From an uncultured Bacilli bacterium (GTDB taxonomy: Bacteria > Bacillota_I > Bacilli_A > RFN20 > CAG-826), in NCBI GenBank assembly GCA_944375905.1, contig CALWAS010000012.1:1-56230 (forward strand): a stretch of DNA of 56,230 nucleotides. Reading direction: 5' to 3'. The notes beneath the pieces are model-generated. The model ran no database searches. It was given only the letters and a program-made list of their open reading frames with translations, and was not told where the DNA came from. Position 1 is the first letter of the stretch. Every line of letters starts with the position of its first letter. A program made the translations under genes and the position numbers. This document shows, one piece after another, positions 51,146-56,230 of this stretch.

Positions 51146-51631
51146 TTACCTCTTGCCAAGCTCTTCGTCGAGCATCGCAAGGCCCTTGCTATCGATGGCC
51201 AGGCGGTCATAACGGTCGATGAGCGCAAAAGCAGTAGCCTCTTCCTCGCTTTGCTCGTCGATGAACCAGTCGAGGAAATGCGCAACCCGGCGATCTTTGA
51301 ATTCATCGGCCAGGTCATAGATTTTCTCAATGAGGGAGGTGACTTTCTGCTCGTGCGCGAGCTGAATGGTCAGCGGCTCGCGGAGGTCTTTGTAAGCACG
51401 GGTTTCGCCATTGACCGGCTTAAGCTCGACATGAGCGGCATTCTTCACGAGGAAATCGATGAACTTCTCGGCATGTTCGGCTTCTTCGCTGGCCTGTTTC
51501 ATAAACCAATGTTGGAAGCCATAGAGGTGTTTTTCTCCATAGAAATTGGCCATGTCGACATAAAGATAGGATGAGAAGAGCTCACTGTTGATCTGCTCGT
51601 TCATTGCGGCAATTATTTTTTGGTTCAGCAT
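51146..51631 (-). CDS. ftnA: Ferritin (bacterial FtnA type)
   Basis: 161 residues, four-helix ferritin. Ferroxidase ligands in MNEQINSELFSSYLYVDMA near 10-28 (E17), EEAEHAEKF near 49-57 (E50, H53) and EQSEEEATAF near 127-136. Stores iron. ATG 51631 has AAGGAGATCCAAT; an upstream M in the frame is ignored. Single gene with terminator. No Fur or PerR box noticed. Confidence 0.95.
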   Translation of the reverse strand: MLNQKIIAAMNEQINSELFSSYLYVDMANFYGEKHLYGFQHWFMKQASEEAEHAEKFIDFLVKNAAHVELKPVNGETRAYKDLREPLTIQLAHEQKVTSLIEKIYDLADEFKDRRVAHFLDWFIDEQSEEEATAFALIDRYDRLAIDSKGLAMLDEELGKR

Positions 51632-51694
51632 ATTGGATCTCCTTTTTTTCAACAATAGGTTAACCTCGGCTGGCGCGAAGGGCAAAGCATATGC

Positions 51695-53632
51695 TCATGC
51701 CTTGTTGTCGGGGCGAAGAAGATCGTTAACCTCGCTTTTTACGGAAGCGGCAAAAGAAGCCGCGTCGGTATCGATTCCCCTTGTATCGACCAAATGGCGG
51801 AACAGCGGATCCAGGCGTCTTTTGACTTCTTCCAGCGCGCTTTCGGAGGCGGTCTCGAGTGTAATCACGAGCTTCCAGGGTTCAACCATGTAGAGGCAAT
51901 GCATCGGACGGGTGTCTTTGCGAATGTAATAGAAATCGGCACTGCCGTAACGAAGGGTTAGGTTTTCGTAAATGAGGCGATAGGGCGATTCCATCATCTC
52001 GCCAAGAAGCGGATCCTCAACGAAAGATATAAGATCGCTTTTTGCTTCGTCGTTTGGTTTGGCTCCCCTTAGGGAGGGAAGCGGGTGCTCGGGAAGGCTT
52101 TTGGGTATCTCCCAGCAACCATTGTCCGCGGAAAAAGCCACGAGAACCAAACTGCCAACCTCGTAGGCGTCCGAGCAAAGGGCAATTCGAATCGAGTTTC
52201 CATTCAATAGGAGTTTGCCGCCGGCTCTTCGGAAATCCTTGTTCAAAGGACGATTGAGCTCGGCAACGAACATTGACCTGTCGGTAAAAAGAAGCTCATT
52301 GGCTCCCGGGAGGGGGAGAAAACGCTTTTTGCCATCAGGAAAGCCAATGTCGAAGACGACCGACGAATGTGATTTCAACCCAAAGAAATTAACGGAAGGC
52401 CTAGCTCCGACAAATTCGCTGCCGCTCATGATCCCGAACATTCCAAGATGACCAAAAAGGCCAACCATTTCTTCATAGGAAAGACGATAAGGCAATTTAA
52501 ATTCCCGGTCGCAGCGGAAATAAACGCCTTCGGGAAGCAGCGCCATTGCCTCTTGGAGGTCTTCGTGCGTTGCTTTCGCTTCCGGGTTCTCGGGATCGCG
52601 TTCAAGGATCAATGAAACGACCCGGTCGGCGAGAAAAAAGTTGGAGGCAAACGACGGGCCCCTAACGCCTTCGATTTTCGAAAGGCGAACGCAGATTTTT
52701 TGAAGAAGATTCAAAGACGATAGCGATTCGGCATCAAATCCCGGTCCAAGCAACCGTTCATAGGCCTTTTTTGCAATAGAAAGGGCGGTTTTACGGTCTC
52801 TTTTCACAAAAATGCCATCGTTATAGCAGTCAAAGAGAAGATAGGAACCGCGGATCGATCCTCTTATATGGGCCGTGGCCAGATGCCGATAGGCCAAAGC
52901 CTTGCCATCCTTCCTTTTGCTATCGAGCAGCAGCCTTCCGGCATCGGCTTCGGCTTCGGCAAGCCCGTGCAACGAAGCCTTCTCGAAAAAGCGCAACGCC
53001 TTTGCCTCGTCACGAGCGAGTGCAAGGCGCCTGGAATTTCCGGCATATCCTCTCCCGAGCTCTAAATAGGAAGAAGGGTCGCCAAGGAAAGCGAGCTTCT
53101 CAAGGACGATTTCATACCGTCTCTTGTCTTCGCCGCTCATTATTTTCAAAGAGCGCCGTTCATAACATTCCCTCAGCGCCAGCAGTTCGTCTTTTGAAAG
53201 CGAGATATTCTCGAATCTTAGCTTCCTCTGCGTCTCAATGGCGCTGATTTCTCGAAGCGCCGACGTAGCCCATTTAGCCAATGCCTCTTCCGATGGATCT
53301 CCATCCGGGAAGCCGGCAGCCGAACGGAGGACTATCAAGTATCCGGCAGCATCGAAGTCACCCGGTTCGTCGATATCCGGGAGGAGAAACGAGATGACTT
53401 TCGCAAAAAGAGCCGCTTCTTTTTTCGACATCTTCCCGCTTTTTATTTCTTCGAGCCATCGTCTTAAGTCTTCGTAAGTCGGGAGTGCCCTCGCCCCTTC
53501 TTTCATGGCGACTGGCAAAAGGGACTCCGGAAAGGGACCCTTGTCGAGAAGCAAGGACAGATAGCCATGTGTCTTTCTCTTAGCAACGATGCGCTCTATG
53601 TCATCACGGGAAAGGTTGTTGAATCTCTTCAT
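51695..53632 (-). CDS. Large protein with Sel1-like repeats, function unknown
   Basis: 645 residues from the chosen start. N-terminal helical region, then a run of Sel1/TPR-like helix pairs (about 190-285, e.g. LALARDEAKALRFFEKASLHG and DGKALAYRHLATAHIRGS), and a C-terminal beta-rich half with no family I can name (Cys/Trp sparse). Start: ATG 53638 is only 2 nt from TATAAT, ATG 53632 is 8 nt away and fits the leaderless pattern. Follows the tRNA-Leu gene. No homologue recognised; may be lineage-specific. Confidence 0.72.
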   Translation of the reverse strand: MKRFNNLSRDDIERIVAKRKTHGYLSLLLDKGPFPESLLPVAMKEGARALPTYEDLRRWLEEIKSGKMSKKEAALFAKVISFLLPDIDEPGDFDAAGYLIVLRSAAGFPDGDPSEEALAKWATSALREISAIETQRKLRFENISLSKDELLALRECYERRSLKIMSGEDKRRYEIVLEKLAFLGDPSSYLELGRGYAGNSRRLALARDEAKALRFFEKASLHGLAEAEADAGRLLLDSKRKDGKALAYRHLATAHIRGSIRGSYLLFDCYNDGIFVKRDRKTALSIAKKAYERLLGPGFDAESLSSLNLLQKICVRLSKIEGVRGPSFASNFFLADRVVSLILERDPENPEAKATHEDLQEAMALLPEGVYFRCDREFKLPYRLSYEEMVGLFGHLGMFGIMSGSEFVGARPSVNFFGLKSHSSVVFDIGFPDGKKRFLPLPGANELLFTDRSMFVAELNRPLNKDFRRAGGKLLLNGNSIRIALCSDAYEVGSLVLVAFSADNGCWEIPKSLPEHPLPSLRGAKPNDEAKSDLISFVEDPLLGEMMESPYRLIYENLTLRYGSADFYYIRKDTRPMHCLYMVEPWKLVITLETASESALEEVKRRLDPLFRHLVDTRGIDTDAASFAASVKSEVNDLLRPDNKA

Positions 53633-53640
53633 TGCCATGG

Positions 53641-53646
53641 ATTATA
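53641..53646 (-). promoter_or_regulatory. -10 box of the Sel1-repeat gene, leaderless type
   Basis: Minus-strand TATAAT, 8 nt before ATG 53632 and 2 nt before ATG 53638. Confidence 0.55.
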
Positions 53647-53681
53647 GAGCCCATCGGCGATCATATGCACCGCCGCTCCCA

Positions 53682-53716
53682 TTCAAAAAAGAAAACGCGC
53701 CGCAAAGCGGCACGCC
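53682..53716 (-). terminator. Terminator after tRNA-Leu
   Basis: Minus-strand hairpin centred on GTGCCGC/GCGGCGC with TTTTCTTTTTT tail, 36 nt after the tRNA. Confidence 0.8.
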
Positions 53717-53751
53717 AATGGCCTCACTGGCCAAAAGTAGTTTTTGCAAAT

Positions 53752-53836
53752 TGGTGGGCCCTACAAGAATCGAACTTGCACGGGTTGCCCCATTAGATCC
53801 TAAGTCTAACGCGTCTGCCTATTCCGCCAAGGGCCC
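53752..53836 (-). tRNA. tRNA-Leu (anticodon UAG)
   Basis: 85 nt including the encoded CCA. Acceptor stem GGGCCCT/AGGGCCC, anticodon loop CTTAGGA with anticodon TAG for CUA, long class II variable arm (TGGGGCAACCCGT) and T-arm GCAAGTTCGATTCTTGT. The only tRNA gene seen in this window. Confidence 0.96.
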
Positions 53837-53888
53837 AGCGTCGGTAATTATCGTCTTTGCCGTAGCAATAAACAATAGTTGCCTCTCA

Positions 53889-53915
53889 TAAAGAAAAGGC
53901 AGCCCGAAGGCTGCT
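53889..53915 (-). terminator. Terminator of the 51-residue small protein gene
   Basis: Minus-strand stem GCAGCC/GGCTGC with TTCG loop and TTTTCTTT tail, 12 nt after the small gene stop. Confidence 0.85.
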
Positions 53916-53926
53916 TCCCCGCTTGC

Positions 53927-54082
53927 TCAGATGCTTGCGTAGCCGCTCAGGATGCTGTCGACAAACGTGTCGGCACAACCGTCAGCGAAGCGTTCGACAT
54001 TACTCTTGTTTTCATTCCCGTTACCAAGGTCGAAGCTGGTATCGGTCATGGCTTTTTCACGGATAATATCAAAATATTTCAT
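53927..54082 (-). CDS. Small protein, 51 residues, strong signals
   Basis: 51 residues starting MKYFDIIREKAM and ending SILSGYASI; acidic, with one Cys, no membrane segment. Not recognised. The gene is well supported: AAAGGAGGT ribosome site seven to eight bases before the ATG, promoter TTGACC-16-TATACT, and its own terminator. A CcpA-type site lies upstream of the -35. It is too short for ordinary ORF calling. It might be a regulatory peptide or a small metabolic protein. Confidence 0.75.
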   Translation of the reverse strand: MKYFDIIREKAMTDTSFDLGNGNENKSNVERFADGCADTFVDSILSGYASI

Positions 54083-54128
54083 CGCGATCGACCTCCTTTC
54101 GTTGTTTCCTTCTCATCGAAGGTCAGTC

Positions 54129-54156
54129 AGTATAGTCCGAAAGTTAGTTTGGTCAA
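54129..54156 (-). promoter_or_regulatory. Promoter of the small protein gene
   Basis: Minus strand: TTGACC (54151-54156), 16-nt spacer, TATACT (54129-54134), followed by a leader with AAAGGAGGT. Confidence 0.8.
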
Positions 54157-54168
54157 CAAAGAATTTTT

Positions 54169-54184
54169 ATGAAAGCGTTTTCAA
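54169..54184. promoter_or_regulatory. Catabolite-responsive element (CcpA site)
   Basis: ATGAAAGCGTTTTCAA, TGAAAGCGTTTTCA core at 54170-54183, matches the cre consensus and lies 13 nt upstream of the -35 of the small protein gene, a position used for activation in B. subtilis. Confidence 0.6.
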
Positions 54185-54187
54185 ACG

Positions 54188-55468
54188 TCAATGATTAATC
54201 TGTTTCGCTTTGAGCGAAGCTATATCTGAAGTTCTTTTGATCTTCTTTAATCGCCTGTAGTTCTCGTTCAACGCCCGCTCAATCGAAGAGATGCTTGAAT
54301 CATTGGGAACGTAAAAGGAAAGATTGCGGTAGCTCTCCGGCATGTACTCTATTTGCTCCCAAAGATCGGGCCAATCATATGGGTATTTTTCTTCCTCTTT
54401 TAGATTAACCGGGGTGTATTTGATGTAATCCGGGACCAGAAAAGGGGCTTTCTTCGCCAGCTCCATGGCCTTTTCGACCGCTAGGCAAGATGACTTGCTT
54501 TTCGGAGAAAGGGCCAGCTCGCAGACGGTAAAGCCAAGCGGTATGACGGCTTCCGGCAAACCCACCTTCTCAGCCGCCTCAATGGCTAGCTGGCAACGCA
54601 TCACCGCGGCCGGATTGGCTAGCCCGACATCTTCGTAGGCAGTGACCAGAAGGCGACGCTTTACGCTATCGAGGTCGCCGCTCGAAAGCAGGCGGGCCAA
54701 ATAGTAAAGGGAGGCGTCGACGTCGCTCCCCCGTATTGATTTCTGAAGGCCGGAGACGGAATCGTAATGTTCTCCCTCATCCTTGTCGATCATGTAATTA
54801 GGAACTCTCTCGATGTCCTCGACCATGGACTTGCTGACCTTCGAGCCGTCTCCATATTGAAGCAAGCACTGCTCGAGGGTATTGAGCGCAAAGCGCAAAT
54901 CGCCTCCGGAAAGCCTCGCTATGAATCGGTAGGCGTCCTCCTCGAGCTCGATTTTTCCCTGCAGGCCCCGTTCGGAACCAGCCGCCCTTTTCAATCCGAA
55001 AACCACTTCATCTTCGCAAAGGGGTCTAACCTCCAAAAGCCGGGTCCTCGACCTGATGGCCTTGCTTATGGAAACATAGGGGTTGGCCGTCGTGCAGCCG
55101 ATAAGGTAAAAGTCGCCGGCCTCAACGTAAGGGAGCAGGTAATCTTGCTTTCCCTTGTCGAGTCTATGGACCTCATCGACGATGACAATGCTCGTTTTGT
55201 AGAGTTTGGAGGTTTCGATTGCGGCCTCGATTTCCTTCTTGTCGCAAGTTACGGCATTGAGGAAAGAGCAATGAACTCCAAGGTCGTGGGCATAGGCCCG
55301 GGCAATCGTCGTCTTGCCAGTGCCGGGAGGCCCGAACAATATCATCGAAAAAGGCATCTTTTGAGCGGCCGATCTAGTCAAGATGCCGTCTTTCCCTACC
55401 AACGTGGATTGGCCAATCACTTCCGATAAGGAAGTCGGCCGGACTCTAAAAGCCAATGGTTCGTTCAC
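54188..55468 (-). CDS. rarA: Replication-associated recombination protein A (RarA/MgsA)
   Basis: 426 residues, AAA+ ATPase. Walker A FGPPGTGKTTIARAYA near 45-60, Walker B IVIVDEVHRLDKGKQDYLLPYVE near 95-117, sensor 1 GCTTANPY near 124, MgsA C-terminal tetramerisation region. Acts at stalled replication forks. Starts with GTG at 55468, 8 nt after TATACT, no Shine-Dalgarno. Divergent from the thioesterase with 50 bp between starts. Confidence 0.95.
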   Translation of the reverse strand: MNEPLAFRVRPTSLSEVIGQSTLVGKDGILTRSAAQKMPFSMILFGPPGTGKTTIARAYAHDLGVHCSFLNAVTCDKKEIEAAIETSKLYKTSIVIVDEVHRLDKGKQDYLLPYVEAGDFYLIGCTTANPYVSISKAIRSRTRLLEVRPLCEDEVVFGLKRAAGSERGLQGKIELEEDAYRFIARLSGGDLRFALNTLEQCLLQYGDGSKVSKSMVEDIERVPNYMIDKDEGEHYDSVSGLQKSIRGSDVDASLYYLARLLSSGDLDSVKRRLLVTAYEDVGLANPAAVMRCQLAIEAAEKVGLPEAVIPLGFTVCELALSPKSKSSCLAVEKAMELAKKAPFLVPDYIKYTPVNLKEEEKYPYDWPDLWEQIEYMPESYRNLSFYVPNDSSISSIERALNENYRRLKKIKRTSDIASLKAKQINH

Positions 55469-55476
55469 GATGAAAA

Positions 55477-55482
55477 AGTATA
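55477..55482 (-). promoter_or_regulatory. -10 box of rarA, leaderless type
   Basis: Minus-strand TATACT (55477-55482), 8 nt before the GTG; no -35 hexamer and no ribosome site. Confidence 0.55.
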
Positions 55483-55504
55483 TAGGAATGAGGATTGGGG
55501 TGTA

Positions 55505-55510
55505 TATTTT
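55505..55510 (+). promoter_or_regulatory. -10 box of the thioesterase gene, leaderless type
   Basis: TATTTT (or TATATT two bases earlier), 8 nt before the ATG at 55519; no Shine-Dalgarno. Confidence 0.5.
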
Positions 55511-55518
55511 GAAGCGCT

Positions 55519-56022
55519 ATGAAAGTAATCAAAAAGCAAACTCTTTCCCACGACTGCATCGTCTGCGGACTCGATAATCCAAATGGAATCAAGGCTCGTT
55601 TCTATGAAATGGAAAACGGAAGCCTAGTTGCCCTTTTTTCCTTCAAAAGCACCCATCAATCCTACCCTGAGCGCACGCACGGCGGACTCATCTCGGCCAT
55701 GATCGACGAAACGATCGGCCGGGCCATCTGGATCAAGAAGCCAGGCGCTTGGGCCTGTACCATAAAGCTCAACATCGAGTTCCATAAAGGCGTTCCATAC
55801 GACGTTCCGCTAAAATGCATCGGCACGATCGACACAATGTCAAAGATGACCTTCAAGGGACATGCCGAAATCAAGACGATGGATAACGTGCTACTGGCCA
55901 AAGGGGAAGCCCTTTACATGTTCTTGCCTCTTTCGACCATAGCCCCGCATAGCCATCTCAGCCCCGACGACGTGAACGTCCCCTGCCCCGAAGATGACCC
56001 CATAACCGAAATCGATATTTGA
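55519..56022 (+). CDS. Hotdog-fold thioesterase (PaaI-like)
   Basis: 167 residues. Hotdog pattern with THGGLISAMIDETIGRAIW near 53-71 (active-site region) and a second strand-rich half. N-terminal HDCIVCGLDNPNGI (11-24) holds a C-x2-C pair. Likely an acyl-CoA thioesterase with unknown substrate. The C-terminal 35 residues, rich in Pro/Asp, extend past the fold. Leaderless start. Its terminator seems split by the IS element that follows. Confidence 0.86.
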   Translation: MKVIKKQTLSHDCIVCGLDNPNGIKARFYEMENGSLVALFSFKSTHQSYPERTHGGLISAMIDETIGRAIWIKKPGAWACTIKLNIEFHKGVPYDVPLKCIGTIDTMSKMTFKGHAEIKTMDNVLLAKGEALYMFLPLSTIAPHSHLSPDDVNVPCPEDDPITEIDI

Positions 56023-56043
56023 TCAAAGGTTGAAGGAAAATCA

Positions 56044-56056
56044 AAAAGGCCCGCAA
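56044..56056 (+). other. Half of a terminator stem next to the IS end
   Basis: AAAAAGGCCCGC is a typical 5' arm with no 3' arm in the remaining sequence; the IS inverted repeat starts at 56064. Confidence 0.4.
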
Positions 56057-56063
56057 AATGATA

Positions 56064-56089
56064 TGTACCCAGTTTCCTGGACAAGTTGA
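56064..56089. repeat. Terminal inverted repeat of the IS element
   Basis: TGTACCCAGTTTCCTGGACA then AGTTGAT; only one end is in the window, so the partner repeat cannot be shown. Confidence 0.6.
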
Positions 56090-56099
56090 TCGGATTATA

Positions 56100-56230
56100 T
56101 CATAAGGCCCTCATGGATGCCTCCCGGTATTTCGCCGGGGGCATCCATTTTGTTTTGCCCTTGATCCTCCTGTTGTTGTAGTAATCGATGTATTCCGCGA
56201 TGGCAGCCTTCAGCTGCTCGAAGGTCCTGA
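56100..56230 (-). CDS. IS3-family transposase (OrfB), C-terminal end, partial
   Basis: 43 codons remain, running off the window edge. The sequence FEQLKAAIAEYIDYYNNRRI followed by KGKTKWMPPAKYRE is the end of the DDE integrase domain of IS3-family OrfB proteins (usually ...YIxYYNxxRxxxxLxxMSPxxYR). Stop TGA at 56100-56102. Confidence 0.9.
   Translation of the reverse strand, partial: RTFEQLKAAIAEYIDYYNNRRIKGKTKWMPPAKYREASMRAL

Larger units (their letters stand above)
56064..56230 (-). mobile_element. IS3-family insertion sequence, 3' end (truncated by the window)
   Basis: The transposase C-terminus on the minus strand is followed by a terminal sequence running TGTACCCAGTTTCCTGGACA (56064-56083), typical of IS3-family ends. 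The rest lies beyond the window. Confidence 0.85.

Noticed and set aside
1-56230. CRISPR array
   Set aside because: I saw no regularly spaced direct repeats of 25-40 nt.

Overview
The window looks like chromosomal DNA of a low-redundancy Bacillota (Bacilli-type) genome of fairly high G+C. The evidence is the set of genes that travel together in that phylum: RNA polymerase delta subunit, DnaD, RecU, GpsB next to RNase P RNA, RNase Y, the SufCDSUB iron-sulfur system, RarA, YhaM and RibU under an FMN riboswitch. TGA is used as a stop and Trp is TGG, so this is code 11, not a Mycoplasma-type code. No sporulation genes are visible. I cannot place it below phylum/class; an uncultured gut-type Bacilli lineage is a reasonable guess.

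Almost all genes lie on the minus strand in long overlapping operons. Left to right: 0.3-9 kb holds an M3 oligopeptidase, a leaderless NifU-domain gene (+), two small membrane proteins, a CysQ/IMPase-type phosphatase, and the ychF-ispF-argS-rpoE-fba run with a cold shock gene. 9-16 kb has two fused ATPase/FtsX ABC transporters, a DUF951 gene and fhs. 16-25 kb is the core block gpsB-rnpB-pgsA-cinA-recA-(325 bp)-rny-ymdB-miaB-miaA-tcdA, syntenic with the Bacillus subtilis recA/rny region, in which MiaB carries an extra C-terminal domain that looks like YmcA. 25-33 kb carries a flavin reductase-like gene, an exonuclease-recU pair (+), nth-dnaD-cca, hup, der-cmk, ferredoxin and the FMN riboswitch with ribU. 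33-42 kb is a nine-gene operon (sufC-sufD-sufS-sufU-sufB-mnmG-rsmG-parA-parB) in which every junction overlaps. 42-46.6 kb holds two plus-strand lipoproteins, one a parvulin/PrsA-like foldase, plus hit. 46.6-51 kb is a flippase-glycosyltransferase-recX-yhaM operon. 51-56 kb contains ferritin, a Sel1-repeat protein, tRNA-Leu, an unlisted 51-residue small protein behind a CcpA-type site, rarA, a thioesterase, and finally the end of an IS3-family element.

Two themes run across the window. First, initiation comes in two styles: genes with clear Shine-Dalgarno sequences, and a set of at least nine operon-leading genes with a -10 hexamer only 6-11 nt before the start codon and no Shine-Dalgarno, as expected for leaderless mRNAs. 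Second, RNA-handling genes are tightly packed: RNase P RNA sits inside a protein operon without its own visible terminator, and RNase Y shares an operon with a MiaB fused to a YmcA-like module, YmcA being a known RNase Y partner in B. subtilis. Coordinates of starts were chosen from Shine-Dalgarno or -10 positions and can differ from the longest reading frame.
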